Shown: positions 1 through 8,678 of the stretch, in pieces | Layout: the number at the start of each line of letters is the position of its first letter | Position numbering within the stretch: the stretch's first letter is position 1 | NCBI GenBank assembly: GCA_019636755.1 | Contig: JAHBWZ010000009.1 | Span: 1 to 64,000 of the forward strand | DNA from: Phycisphaeraceae bacterium | GTDB taxonomy: Bacteria; Planctomycetota; Phycisphaerae; Phycisphaerales; SM1A02 | DNA length: 64,000 nt | Direction of reading: 5' to 3' | Made by a program: the position numbers and the translations under genes | Notes under the pieces: model-generated | Told to the model about the DNA's origin: nothing | Seen by the model: the letters and a program-made list of their open reading frames with translations, nothing else | Database searches by the model: none

Positions 1-2
1 CC

Positions 3-58
3 CGGGGGGTCCGGGGGTCCGGGGGTCCGGGGGTCCGGGGGTCCGGGGGTCCGGGGGC
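3..58. repeat. 8-bp tandem repeat (CCGGGGGT, about 7 copies)
   Basis: Seven near-perfect tandem copies of CCGGGGGT, followed at about 57-80 by three copies of GGCCGGT. This is pure low-complexity G/C sequence at the extreme left edge of the window. It could be a genuine mini-satellite or a difficult assembly region. No gene is associated with it. Confidence 0.85.
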
Positions 59-159
59 CGGTGGCCGGTGGCCGGTGCCCGGGGGCCGGTCCCGCAGACC
101 GGGAATTCGAAGCCGTCCATAGAACCTCCGCAGGAGTGAGTACGCCATCTTCGCGGCGG

Positions 160-208
160 CACTGCGGGAGCCCGAAGAAATTTCTGACTTTCTTCGGGGC
201 GTGCAGTG
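160..208. other. Long imperfect hairpin
   Basis: An inverted repeat: CACTGC (160-165) pairs with GCAGTG (203-208), and inside it a perfect 10-bp stem CCCGAAGAAA (171-180) pairs with TTTCTTCGGG (189-198) around an 8-nt loop. It is AT-richer than its surroundings. No T-tract follows on either side, so it is not a classical terminator. It could be the end of a degenerate mobile element, as an IS3-like remnant lies 400 bases downstream, or a structured RNA. 209-480 is otherwise G/C-rich sequence with no credible gene. Confidence 0.6.
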
Positions 209-486
209 GCCCTCGGCCGCGGCGTGGAGCGGGGCGTGTGCGTGGCCGGGGCTGTGTTTCTCGTCCGCGACCGTGATCCGCGTGCGTGGGCCGTGTTCCA
301 CGTCCGCGGCCGTGGCCGTGGGAGCTCCACCATGAGTTCCACCTGCACCGCGCTGCGCTCTGGCACCCGCTTCACTCACAGTCGTGTTCCGGGACCCCTC
401 CGGGTCCGGCAGAAGCGCGTGCATGAGCTTCCTCCTGGATCGGTGCACGGTCACCTGAGGCACTCCATCGGGAGTCTCGACCACAC

Positions 487-759
487 ATGCCGACCATGAA
501 CGAACGACCACACAGCAATGACCGTCCCACCGCGCAGGGAGGCCGAACGCTGACCGGAGCGGCCTGCCGGGCGCGCGCCGCGATGCAGGTCGGGCTCAAG
601 TCTCGAGATCCCGACCACCGTGGCACACGTATTCACGAGCTCAAGGCCAGGGTCGGCGAGCCGGCCATGGCAATCGAGCTTCTCGAACGCAGGATCGACA
701 CTCTGGAGGCCGGCGTCCGCCCTCTCCAGCGGAGGCCGTTGCCCAGCCACGATTCGTGA
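487..759 (+). pseudogene. IS3-family transposase OrfA remnant
   Basis: The 90-codon open frame is mostly non-descript. Its last 40 or so residues follow the pattern seen at the C-terminus of IS3-family OrfA proteins: ELKARVGE, then AMAIELLERRI, then a leucine-zipper-like LEAG followed by an R-rich tail (RRP). In intact OrfA this segment forms the dimerisation zipper after the HTH. I see no helix-turn-helix upstream and no OrfB (DDE integrase) downstream, so if real it is a decayed fragment. The assignment rests on remembered family consensus rather than a search. It could be chance. Confidence 0.35.
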
Positions 760-882
760 ATCCGGGACGCAGGGCGCACCCCCCGCCCTGTTTGATGTCC
801 GGCTCCGGTCCGAGGGGACCGGGCGTCCCGTGGGCGATCGATGGCGCCGCACGCCGGCGAGGGCCTCTCCCCGGGAACGATC

Positions 883-1086
883 TCACCGCTTCCTGCGGAA
901 GTGCTCCATCAGGTACCAGTCTTCATCCGGATAGCGCCGCTGCGGCGCTGATCCCGTGCGGGTCCGGCGCGGGCGCCCCGAGACGCGCGGCGCCGTGCGC
1001 GACGGCCACATCGATCCGATGGCGGATGGCATGCCGATCGCCATCACCAGCAGGAGGAGGATGATGAGCGCGATCGAGCACCACAT
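883..1086 (-). CDS. Small single-pass membrane protein
   Basis: A 67-residue protein that I do not recognise. Residues 3-25 form one hydrophobic helix (SIALIILLLLVMAIG), followed by a basic proline/serine-rich stretch and a charged C-terminal tail (YPDEDWYLMEHF then RRKR). The architecture is typical of a small inner-membrane peptide. The start codon has only a weak purine stretch (GTGAGAT) ahead of it. A TAGAGT box lies about 57 bases upstream at 1139-1144. 1087-1252, between it and the peptidase, holds no other gene. Confidence 0.45.
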   Translation of the reverse strand: MWCSIALIILLLLVMAIGMPSAIGSMWPSRTAPRVSGRPRRTRTGSAPQRRYPDEDWYLMEHFRRKR

Positions 1087-1252
1087 GGCGGGATCTCACG
1101 GCCGGCCCCTGGCCGTCCGATGGCCACCCGGTGGCCACTCTACCCCGCCGCTCCAGGCGCGGACGCAGTCCGGGTGACGCCGTCCTGTCACTGTTCCACC
1201 GCATCCAGGCGCCGGACGCGCGAGACGGGGCGCCCGGACCGGAGACCGACCA

Positions 1253-2410
1253 TCACGCCCAGCCGGTCAGACCCTCGGGCAGGCTGTTGAGATTCATGCA
1301 GCCGTCTCCCGTGACGATCACCATGTCCTCCACGCGCACGCCGCCCACCGCGCGACAGTAGAGCCCGGGCTCGATGGTCAGCGCGTCGCCGACCACCAGC
1401 GGCGGTCCGGCGCGATCGAGCAGCGGCGGCTCATGCACGTCCAGGCCGATCCCGTGACCGGTGCCGTGCACCATGCCGCACCAGGTCGCCGGAGCATCGA
1501 CGGGCGGCATGCCCATGGCGAATCCGCGCGCCCGGATCACGTCCGCCGCGGCCGCATGCACCGCTTCCCCCGTCACCCCGGCGCGTGTCACGCGGATCGC
1601 CGCCGCCTTCGCCTCCACCACGGCGGCATGCATCCGCGCGACCGCCTCCGGCACGGCGCCGTGCACCACCGTCCGCGTGCAGTCGCCGTTGTAGCCCGTC
1701 GCACGGTGGCGCGGGTAGATGTCGATGATGATCGGCTCTCCCGTCCGCAGCGGTCCCGTGCCGCGATGATGGCAGTCCGCGCCCACCGGGCCGCCCGCGA
1801 CGATCGACTCCGGATTGTCATAGCCGCGCTCCAGGAGATACACGTCGATCATCCGCCGCAGCCGCTCGCTCGTCAGGACCGCGCCGTCATGCCGGAGTTC
1901 GCCGCTGCCCGCCGCAACGGACCGCACGACGATGCCGCATGCCCACCGGATGACCTCCTCGGTCATCGCCTGCGCCTCGCGCAGCCACGCGATCTCCTGG
2001 TCGTCCTTGGCCCGCCGTTCCAGCACACCGAGCCACGGATCACAGGTGACCGCGATGCCCGCCCGGGCAAGTTCATGGGTGTAGAGGGCCGCCAGTGCCC
2101 GGTCGGTGCGGACGCCCTGGACGCCGCGCCGCCGGAGGCACTCCGCCACGGCCTGCGCGGTGGCGATCTCCCGGTCCCCGGAGAGTCCGCCGGAGGGCGG
2201 GAAGTCCTCCGGGCAGTGCACCGCCGTCGCGCGGGCGACGGTCCGCGCCCGGTCCATCTCGATGGCGCGCAGGATCAGGACGCTCTCGCCGCCCGGAAAA
2301 TCGATGATCGCGGCCGGATCGCCGACGCGGAACCGGATCCGGTGAAACAGCAGCGCGTTCTGCGCGGGCACCCCTGCGCGGAGGATGACGGCGGGCATTG
2401 CATCGGCCAT
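1253..2410 (-). CDS. M24-family metallopeptidase (Xaa-Pro dipeptidase-like)
   Basis: Cytoplasmic aminopeptidase-P/prolidase family enzyme of 385 residues. An N-terminal creatinase-like domain (about 1-135) precedes the pita-bread catalytic domain. All five metal ligands are visible: D230 (IIIDIYP), D243 (NGDCTRT), H319 (GTGHGIG), E347 (TIEPGLY) and E361 (RVEDM). It should therefore bind a dinuclear metal centre and cleave Xaa-Pro bonds in peptides; substrate range cannot be read from sequence. It is divergent from rarA. A TAGACT box 7 bases before the ATG, with no Shine-Dalgarno, suggests a leaderless message. A second M24 enzyme (pepP-like) lies at 23.2 kb. Confidence 0.9.
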   Translation of the reverse strand: MADAMPAVILRAGVPAQNALLFHRIRFRVGDPAAIIDFPGGESVLILRAIEMDRARTVARATAVHCPEDFPPSGGLSGDREIATAQAVAECLRRRGVQGVRTDRALAALYTHELARAGIAVTCDPWLGVLERRAKDDQEIAWLREAQAMTEEVIRWACGIVVRSVAAGSGELRHDGAVLTSERLRRMIDVYLLERGYDNPESIVAGGPVGADCHHRGTGPLRTGEPIIIDIYPRHRATGYNGDCTRTVVHGAVPEAVARMHAAVVEAKAAAIRVTRAGVTGEAVHAAAADVIRARGFAMGMPPVDAPATWCGMVHGTGHGIGLDVHEPPLLDRAGPPLVVGDALTIEPGLYCRAVGGVRVEDMVIVTGDGCMNLNSLPEGLTGWA

Positions 2411-2417
2411 GGCGCGC

Positions 2418-2466
2418 AGTCTACCGCCCGTGTCCGTTCGTCCGGCACCGGCCGCACCGATACCAT
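2418..2466. promoter_or_regulatory. Divergent leaderless-type promoters (M24 peptidase / rarA)
   Basis: On the minus strand TAGACT (2418-2423) lies 7 bases before the M24 ATG. On the plus strand TACCAT (2461-2466) lies 9 bases before the rarA ATG. Neither gene has a Shine-Dalgarno sequence. A -10 hexamer this close implies transcripts starting at or next to the start codon. Inferred from spacing only. Confidence 0.55.
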
Positions 2467-2475
2467 CCGGCCGCC

Positions 2476-3852
2476 ATGAGCGATCTCTGGGAGCCGGCGC
2501 GGAACGAAGCCCGCCATCGCGTCCTTCCGCTGGCCGCGCGGATGCGGCCGAGGACGCTGGAGGAGTTCGCCGGGCAGCACCACATCCTGGGCGAGGGCCG
2601 ACTGCTGGACCGCATGATCCGGTCGGGGCGGATCACGAGCATCATCCTGCACGGACCGCCCGGCACGGGAAAGACGACGCTGGCGGAGGTGATCGCCCGC
2701 CACGTCGATGCCCACTTCGAGCGGGAGAACGCCGCGAACGCCACGGTGGCGCGCATCCGCGCGATCATCGCCGACGCCGACCGGCGCCTGGTCGAATCCG
2801 GACAACGGACCGTCCTCTTTCTCGACGAGATCCACCGCTTCTCGCGCAGTCAGCAGGATGTGCTGCTCGCGGACGTGGAGCGCGGCGGCATCACGCTCAT
2901 CGGTGCCACCACGGAGAACCCGCTCTTCAGCGTCAATTCCGCGCTCGTGAGCCGCAGCACGCTCTTCCGCCTGGAGCCGCTGGAGGCGTCGGACATCGCC
3001 GCGCTGCTCCACCGCGCCGCCACCGACCCGGAGCGCGGATTCGGCGGTCGCGCCGTCACGCTGGATGCTGACGCGATCGGCGTATGGATCCGCGCCTCCG
3101 AGGGCGACGCCCGCCGCGCGCTCACGGCGCTGGAAGTCGCGGTCCACTCTGCGAAGCCGGACGCCGGCGGCACCATCCGGATCACCGCGGACGATGCCCG
3201 CGAATCGATCCAGCGGAAGGCGGTCCTGTATGACCAGGCGGGCGACCAGCACTACGACCACGCCAGCGCGCTCATCAAGAGCATCCGCGGGAGCGACCCC
3301 GATGCCGCGCTCTACTGGACCGCGCGCATGCTGGAGGGCGGCGAGGATCCGCGCTTCATCTGCCGGCGTCTCGCGATCCTGGCCAGCGAGGACATCGGCA
3401 ACGCGGATCCGCGCGCGATCATGGTCGCGGAGGCATGCTGGTCGCTGGTCGAGCGCATCGGCATGCCGGAGGCGCGGATCACGATCGCACAGTGCATCAC
3501 GTATCTCGCCCTCGCACCAAAGAGCAACGCAGGGTACCGCGCCATCGACGCGGCGCTGGCGGATGTCCGCGAAGGCGCCACGATCCCCGTTCCGCTCTTC
3601 CTGCGCGATCCCACGAAGCCGAAGAGCGCCGGGAGCGCCGACCACGGCACCGGCTACGAGTACGCACACACGAAGGGCACCGCCACGTCGATCGGCGGCG
3701 TGACCGGGCAGGCGTACCTGGGCGTCGATCGCCGCTACTTCGAGCCCTCCGACCGCGGCTACGAGGCGACGATGCAGCGGATCCTGGCCGAGGTCCGCGC
3801 GGCACGGTCGCGCGCGGCCATCGATGCCGACGGTCCCGGCGCCGCACGGTAG
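2476..3852 (+). CDS. rarA: Replication-associated recombination protein A
   Basis: AAA+ ATPase of 458 residues in the RarA/MgsA/WRNIP1 family, which acts at stalled replication forks with SSB and RecA. Walker A (HGPPGTGKTT) lies near residues 59-68, Walker B (FLDEIH) near 115-120, and the family-typical GATTENP segment and SRS arginine region follow. The C-terminal tetramerisation part carries the conserved KSIRGSDPDAALYW and EGGEDPRF motifs. I chose the ATG at 2476 because the protein aligns from MSDLWEP and the TACCAT box sits 9 bases ahead; an in-frame ATG 26 codons earlier overlaps the divergent peptidase. Length is normal for the family. Confidence 0.95.
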   Translation: MSDLWEPARNEARHRVLPLAARMRPRTLEEFAGQHHILGEGRLLDRMIRSGRITSIILHGPPGTGKTTLAEVIARHVDAHFERENAANATVARIRAIIADADRRLVESGQRTVLFLDEIHRFSRSQQDVLLADVERGGITLIGATTENPLFSVNSALVSRSTLFRLEPLEASDIAALLHRAATDPERGFGGRAVTLDADAIGVWIRASEGDARRALTALEVAVHSAKPDAGGTIRITADDARESIQRKAVLYDQAGDQHYDHASALIKSIRGSDPDAALYWTARMLEGGEDPRFICRRLAILASEDIGNADPRAIMVAEACWSLVERIGMPEARITIAQCITYLALAPKSNAGYRAIDAALADVREGATIPVPLFLRDPTKPKSAGSADHGTGYEYAHTKGTATSIGGVTGQAYLGVDRRYFEPSDRGYEATMQRILAEVRAARSRAAIDADGPGAAR

Positions 3853-3902
3853 ATCCGCGGAACGTCTCCGCCGTCACCCGCCCGCAAGGCTCGACCTGGC
3901 GT

Positions 3903-5603
3903 TCACTTCGATCGCCGCCGGATCCAGCGGATCGGCAGCGTCACGGCGAGGAACATCGCGAGGGAGATCCCCCCGATACCGACCGCGCGGAGCAGCGACA
4001 TGGACTCCGCGCCGCGCTCGGCCAGGATCAGGACGGACGAGCCGACCAGCAGTCCGGCGATGACGAGGCCCAGCGCGATCGTCCCGCTGGCATGTTCGAT
4101 CGTGTCGTCGTTCAATCGCTCCAGTCCCTGGTGGCGCAGTTTCACGCTGAACTCGCGCCGGCGGATCTGGTCCAGCAGGTCGCGCAGTTCCTCCGGAAGG
4201 TCCTCCAGCAGCGACAGGTACCGCAGGGCACCGGTCCGCAGCCGGTCCCGGGCGGCGCGGAGTCCGTACCGTTCGCGCACCAGTCGCTCGATCTGCGGGC
4301 GGACGTGCGTGACCAGGTCGAACGTGGGATCGATCGCCTGCCCCACGCCCTGGATCGTCGTGATCGCCTTGATCAGGAAGACGATGTCCGCGGGACAGCG
4401 GACGTGGTACTTGCGCAGGAGCTGGAAGAACTCGTCGAGCAGCCCGGCCATGTCGAGCGAGTCGATCGTGGCGTCCTCGAAGCGGGCGATGAAGTTCCAG
4501 GTGTCGCGCCGGAACGCGCGGTCGTGCTTCAGGACCGTGTCGGCATCCGAGAGCGCCATGGTCACCTCGATCACGCCGTCCAGGTCGGAGTTGATCACCG
4601 ACATCACCAGCGTGGCCAGGTGCTGCATCGTCTGGCGGTCGATCCGCCCGGTCATCCCGCAGTCGATGAAACAGATGGTGTCGTCCGGAAGGACGAAGAT
4701 GTTGCCCGGATGCGGATCGGCGTGGAAGAACCCGTGTTCCAGGCACTGCCGGAAGACCGCCTCGGATCCGATCGACACGATCCGGCGCCGCGCCTCCGCG
4801 GTAAGCGTGGACGGATCCAGGTCGGAGAGCAGCCGACCCGAGATCCGCTCCAGTGTCAGCACCCGGCGCGTCGTTCCCGGCCAGTGGACCTTCGGGAACC
4901 GGATCCGCGGATCGTCCTCGAAGTTCTTCCGGAAACGATCGGTCACCCGCCCTTCGTGCACGAGATCGATCTCGCGCGAGAGTTCCTGCTGGAACTCCCG
5001 GACGATCTCGGTCGGGCTGTAGCCCAGCTGGCTGAAGTGCTTTTCCGTCAGCCGCGCCAGCTCCATCAGGATGTCCATGTCGGACTCGATCGTCTCCTCG
5101 GCGCCGGGCCGGACGATCTTGAGCACCACGGACGAGCCGTCGTGCAGGATGGCGCCGTGGACCTGCGCGATCGACGCCGCGGCGATCGGTGTCTCGTCGA
5201 TCGACCGGAAGAGCCGCGGCAGCCGGTCACCGAACTCCTCGTCGAGCCGCGCCTTCATCTCCGCGAACGGCACCTGCGGGCAGTCGGACTGGAGGCTCCG
5301 CAGTTCATTGGCCAGTTCCGGCGGGATGAGATCCGGGCGGGTGCTCAGCACCTGGCCGAGCTTGATGAACGTCGTGCCGAGTTCCTCCATCGCCTCGCGG
5401 ATGCGGACCTCCACGGGCTTCGCGGGCGCGGGCGACTCCTCGCTCCGGGCCCGCGTCAGGATCTCCTGCCCGCGCTCGATGAGACGGTCGATGCCCGTCT
5501 CGGCGAGCACCTGCCGGAATCCGTGCCGGACCAGGACCGCGATCACTTCCGCCGCGCGCTTCGTGTTGCGGATCCGTCGCGTGATCCCGATGGGATCGTT
5601 CAC
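3903..5603 (-). CDS. ABC1/UbiB-family protein kinase-like protein
   Basis: A 566-residue member of the atypical kinase family that includes UbiB and ABC1. Family motifs are present: KxGQ-like IKLGQVLSTRPDLIP, AASIAQVH, the VLKIVRPG lysine region, HADPHPGN and the metal-binding FIDCGM. Two hydrophobic C-terminal helices (about residues 505-555) should anchor it in the membrane, as in UbiB. UbiB supports ubiquinone synthesis; the substrate of this paralogue is unknown. It starts at GTG, whose bases overlap the TGA of the upstream DUF6781-like gene (GTGA), so it is probably translationally coupled as the last gene of a four-gene operon. It converges on rarA with a 50-base gap. Confidence 0.9.
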   Translation of the reverse strand: MNDPIGITRRIRNTKRAAEVIAVLVRHGFRQVLAETGIDRLIERGQEILTRARSEESPAPAKPVEVRIREAMEELGTTFIKLGQVLSTRPDLIPPELANELRSLQSDCPQVPFAEMKARLDEEFGDRLPRLFRSIDETPIAAASIAQVHGAILHDGSSVVLKIVRPGAEETIESDMDILMELARLTEKHFSQLGYSPTEIVREFQQELSREIDLVHEGRVTDRFRKNFEDDPRIRFPKVHWPGTTRRVLTLERISGRLLSDLDPSTLTAEARRRIVSIGSEAVFRQCLEHGFFHADPHPGNIFVLPDDTICFIDCGMTGRIDRQTMQHLATLVMSVINSDLDGVIEVTMALSDADTVLKHDRAFRRDTWNFIARFEDATIDSLDMAGLLDEFFQLLRKYHVRCPADIVFLIKAITTIQGVGQAIDPTFDLVTHVRPQIERLVRERYGLRAARDRLRTGALRYLSLLEDLPEELRDLLDQIRRREFSVKLRHQGLERLNDDTIEHASGTIALGLVIAGLLVGSSVLILAERGAESMSLLRAVGIGGISLAMFLAVTLPIRWIRRRSK

Positions 5604-6283
5604 CGCTCGCTCCGCTCCTCGGCGCGTCCAGGCTCGAGCAGTTCCGCCGCACCGGCGAGCGCGCCGCTGACGGCACCCAGAAGCGCACCGACGGCCAGTC
5701 GACTGCCGCGGACCGCCGTCGTCGCCGCCTCCGTCACCGCGTGCGCGGGATCTTTGCGGATGGCGCGGGCCGCCTCGCCGAGTGCCGGTCGGACCGCCGC
5801 GACGGCGCGCTCCGCGTGCCCCTTCAGTTCGCGGGCGCCCGAGCCGAGTTCGGTCCCGAGTCGATCCGACGCGTGCGTCACCGTCTCGACGAAGACCTCG
5901 CCGATGGTCTCCAGGTCCTTCGCGGCGATGTCCAGGTCCTCCCGTGCGAAGCGCTCGCCGCGCCCGCCCGCTTCCCGGACCGCGTAGGTCGTCGCCTGCG
6001 CGATCGTCTCCACGCCGCGCACGATGCCGTCGATCACGTCCCGCATGATCCCGTCCCGCGTCTCCGGCGCCGAACGGCGCGCGACGTTCGTCGACGCATC
6101 CCACACGCTGCGCACCGCCTCGCGGGCCGTTTCACCCGGCCCGCGGGCGCCGCGGGCAAGATCGACGACGAGTCGCCGGACACGCTCGCGGATGTCCTCG
6201 CCGGACTCCAGGGCGGAGCGGACTGCATGCTGCACATGCTCCGCGGAACCGGGTCCGGCGGACGCTGGCTTCTGTTCGGTCAT
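5600..6283 (-). CDS. DUF6781-like helical protein
   Basis: A 227-residue alpha-helical protein, alanine- and charge-rich, without signal peptide; the last 40 residues are mildly hydrophobic (LAVGALLGAVSGALAGAAELL). The N-terminal segment (ALESGEDIRERVRRLVVDLARG) and the GGRGERFAREDLDIAAKDLETI region resemble a family I recall as DUF6781; the name is from memory. A good Shine-Dalgarno (AAGGAG) precedes the ATG, and the ATG overlaps the stop of the dehydratase gene (ATGA). It is also overlapped by the ABC1 kinase gene downstream. Its place directly before an ABC1 kinase hints at a membrane-linked role, but function is unknown. Confidence 0.75.
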   Translation of the reverse strand: MTEQKPASAGPGSAEHVQHAVRSALESGEDIRERVRRLVVDLARGARGPGETAREAVRSVWDASTNVARRSAPETRDGIMRDVIDGIVRGVETIAQATTYAVREAGGRGERFAREDLDIAAKDLETIGEVFVETVTHASDRLGTELGSGARELKGHAERAVAAVRPALGEAARAIRKDPAHAVTEAATTAVRGSRLAVGALLGAVSGALAGAAELLEPGRAEERSER

Positions 6284-7266
6284 CGGGAAGACTCCTTGCT
6301 GGTCCACGGAAGACGGTCGAAATCGAGGTTGCCGCCGCTCACGATGAGCCCGAGCCGACGGACGCCTGCATCCCGCGCCCAGGCGCGGAACGCGTCCGTG
6401 AAGATCGCGGCGAACGGTACGGCACATGAAGGCTCGAGGACGATCTTGACGCGCTCCATCACGAACCGCATCGCCTCGGCGATGGCGGGATCCGGAACGA
6501 CGAAGATCCGCTCCACGTGCCGCTGCACGATCGGCCAGGTGAAGTCGCCCAGGCTCGTGAGCAGGCCGTCCGCAATCGTGTCCGGGTGCTCCGAGGGCAG
6601 GAGCCTGCCCGCGGCGAGCGATCGCGCCGCATCGTCCGCGCCGGCCGGCTCTGCGGCCAGGCAGCGGACGGCACCGCGGATCCCCTGCGCGGCCAGGCAC
6701 ATCCCGGAGACCAGTCCCCCGCCGCCGATCGGCGCGATGACCGCGTCGAGATCGGGAATCGACTGGAGCAACTCAAGCGTCGCCGTGCCCTGGCCGGCGA
6801 TCACGTCCGGATGGTCGTAGGGCGGGATGAGCGTCCCGCCCGTCTCGACGGCGAGGCGCGACGAGGTCTCCTCACGCGCCGCGAGTGTCGGCTCGCAGAG
6901 ATGCACGATGCCGCCGAAGTCGACGACCGCGCGCTGCTTGACCTGCGGCGCCGTCCGCGGCATCACGATGTGCGCGCGGATCCCGCGCAGCCGCGCGGCC
7001 AGCGCCAGGGCCTGCGCATGATTGCCGGAGGAGTGCGTCACGACACCGCGGCCCGCGGTCTCCGCATCCAGCCGGGAGACGGCGTGGCTCGCCCCGCGGA
7101 ACTTGAACGCGCCGACGCGCTGGAAGTTCTCGCACTTCATGAAGACCTGAACCCCGGCGCGTGCGTCCACCGATCGCGACGTGATCACCGGCGTCCGTTC
7201 GACAAGGTGACCGATCCGCGCGGCGGCCGCGAAGACGGCGTCGAAAGTCGGAGGCTGCATCACCAT
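6280..7266 (-). CDS. PLP-dependent serine/threonine dehydratase family protein
   Basis: A 328-residue fold-type II PLP enzyme related to catabolic threonine/serine dehydratase and serine racemase. The Schiff-base lysine is K55 (GAFKFRG). The SSGNHAQALA phosphate/substrate loop, the glycine-rich PLP-phosphate loop (IGGGGLVSG) and the C-terminal SGGNLD segment are present. No ACT regulatory domain is attached, as in the catabolic or racemase-like members. It likely deaminates L-serine or L-threonine to a 2-oxo acid; the exact substrate cannot be read. Start is ATG 7266, or ATG 7260 two codons later; both overlap the DUF3179 gene stop. Confidence 0.88.
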   Translation of the reverse strand: MVMQPPTFDAVFAAAARIGHLVERTPVITSRSVDARAGVQVFMKCENFQRVGAFKFRGASHAVSRLDAETAGRGVVTHSSGNHAQALALAARLRGIRAHIVMPRTAPQVKQRAVVDFGGIVHLCEPTLAAREETSSRLAVETGGTLIPPYDHPDVIAGQGTATLELLQSIPDLDAVIAPIGGGGLVSGMCLAAQGIRGAVRCLAAEPAGADDAARSLAAGRLLPSEHPDTIADGLLTSLGDFTWPIVQRHVERIFVVPDPAIAEAMRFVMERVKIVLEPSCAVPFAAIFTDAFRAWARDAGVRRLGLIVSGGNLDFDRLPWTSKESSR

Positions 7267-8369
7267 GCCGCATCCCACGCGAAGAGCAGGCACGTGATCG
7301 AGACCGGCAGGACGCCGCCGTCGGGCTCGATCCACGCGCACTCCGGGTCGGTCCGATGCCGGATGACGAGGGTGCGGTCACCCAGGCGCAGCGTGAACCG
7401 TCCGACCTTTCCCGCGCGCTCCGCGATCTCCGGCATCGTCAGCACGAGCGGGCCCGGCGGCGGGCCGGCACCCGGATCGGACGCCCGGTCCGGATCGACG
7501 ATCAGCAGCATCGTCTTGTTCGGCAGTTCCGCGGTGATGCGCGGCCCCGGTTCGACCGGAAAGAGAATCCGCTCGCTGCGCAGGTAGGGCCCGTAGTCCG
7601 TTTCCCGATAGCGCTTCATGAGCGCCGCATCGGGCCCGGCGAGCGTCGTCTGCGGCCACATCTCCAGCCAGTCCGACCAGCGCAGGACCAGCGCGGGCAG
7701 TCGCTCGAGGCGCTCGCCCGCCTGCGGCCCGGAGATCGCCTCGCCCCGCCACTGGATCCAGAGCGACTCGTCGCCGCGGTGGTCGGTCCGGTCGTACAGC
7801 AGCGGGTTGCTGTTGTAGACGAGCCCGCTGGTCCCGAACACCGGCGATCGCCCGTCGCCCAGCCGCCGGACGTAGACGCATGCGGTAGCGCAGAGCGGAT
7901 TGAACGTGACGAGGACCGGGACACCCCCGACCTGGTCGTTCACCACCTCGTGGACCTGCATGACGGAGAGCGGATAGGCCCGCGCCTCGCCGGCCACGAC
8001 GGTGCCCAGCACCAGGTCCGACGAGACCACGTACTTGCCGCGCATCGTGTCATTGAACGCGGTGACCTCCATACCGTTGATGGGGCCGGGGTCCACCAGC
8101 GGCGGAACCATGTCGCGATGGAGCTGCGCCGGGACGATCCGCGCCAGGGGCAGGCGCAGATCGCGCAGATCGAAGCCGTAGGTCCTTGGATCGCGCCCGT
8201 CCCCGGGCGGCCGCGTGCGGTCCCGAACGATCGCGGGCACGACCGCCATGGCGATGACGACGATGGCCACCAGCCCGGCGCCGAGCAGCACCCAGCCGCC
8301 GCTGCCGAGCGTGACGCGTGCGCGGCGGTCGACGCCGGTGACGGTCGATGTCGTGCGTTGCCCGCTCAA
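7260..8369 (-). CDS. DUF3179 domain-containing membrane-anchored protein
   Basis: A 369-residue protein with one N-terminal transmembrane segment (about residues 26-48) and a large extracytoplasmic DUF3179 domain. Recognisable family signatures are VHEVVNDQVGGVPVLVTFNPLC, FGTSGLVYNSN, YDRTDH and ESLWIQW. The family has no established biochemical role. The start codon is TTG: a TACCAT box lies exactly 8 bases upstream (minus strand, 8378-8383), with a possible TTGGTT -35 18 bases further on, matching the leaderless pattern of neighbouring genes. It is first in the operon leading to the dehydratase, DUF6781-like and ABC1 kinase genes. Confidence 0.85.
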   Translation of the reverse strand: MSGQRTTSTVTGVDRRARVTLGSGGWVLLGAGLVAIVVIAMAVVPAIVRDRTRPPGDGRDPRTYGFDLRDLRLPLARIVPAQLHRDMVPPLVDPGPINGMEVTAFNDTMRGKYVVSSDLVLGTVVAGEARAYPLSVMQVHEVVNDQVGGVPVLVTFNPLCATACVYVRRLGDGRSPVFGTSGLVYNSNPLLYDRTDHRGDESLWIQWRGEAISGPQAGERLERLPALVLRWSDWLEMWPQTTLAGPDAALMKRYRETDYGPYLRSERILFPVEPGPRITAELPNKTMLLIVDPDRASDPGAGPPPGPLVLTMPEIAERAGKVGRFTLRLGDRTLVIRHRTDPECAWIEPDGGVLPVSITCLLFAWDAAW

Positions 8370-8590
8370 GGAGACGGATGGTAGCGGGCGATCGGATGGC
8401 GAACCAAGCCGCGCGACATCCGACCGTGCCGGTCTCCGCGCCGATCACCGTGCCGATCACCGAGGCGGTGCCCGCGCGCTGCGACCCGCGTGCCCCGTCA
8501 CGCCGCGCCCGGACACCGTGGCCGTCCGGGTCACCCCGTCGCCACCGGGCGCGGACCGGGTCACGGTCGCGATGCGCGACGCGCAGAAAC
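8370..8590. other. Non-coding gap between DUF3179 gene and porin terminator
   Basis: The gap between the DUF3179 start and the porin stop is 309 bases. Apart from the TACCAT promoter element next to the DUF3179 gene (8378-8383) and the porin terminator (8592-8621), I see no gene, repeat or structure in it. Open frames across it have no recognisable protein character. Confidence 0.5.
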
Positions 8591-8591
8591 A

Positions 8592-8621
8592 GGCCGGCCG
8601 ACCCGGGTGGGTCGGCCGGCC
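8592..8621 (-). terminator. Porin rho-independent terminator
   Basis: A perfect 13-bp stem, GGCCGGCCGACCC (8592-8604) pairing with GGGTCGGCCGGCC (8609-8621), with a GGGT loop, 57 bases past the porin stop. On the minus strand it is followed by the tail TGTTTCTGCGC, matching the T-rich TTTCTGC tails of the two pseudopilin terminators. Confidence 0.8.
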
Positions 8622-8678
8622 GATCAGTGCAATCGAGTGCAGGATCCGCGATGGAATCCCGCGGTCACGCGCCTGCGA

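Noticed and set aside
1-80. G/C tandem repeats considered as a CRISPR or telomere-like element.
   Set aside because: Units are 7-8 bases with no spacers; it is a microsatellite or assembly-edge artefact.
2385-5987. Very long open frames overlapping rarA and the ABC1 kinase in other frames (up to 850 codons).
   Set aside because: They are Arg/Asp/Gly-rich frames expected opposite high-GC genes; the overlapped frames carry unmistakable family motifs.
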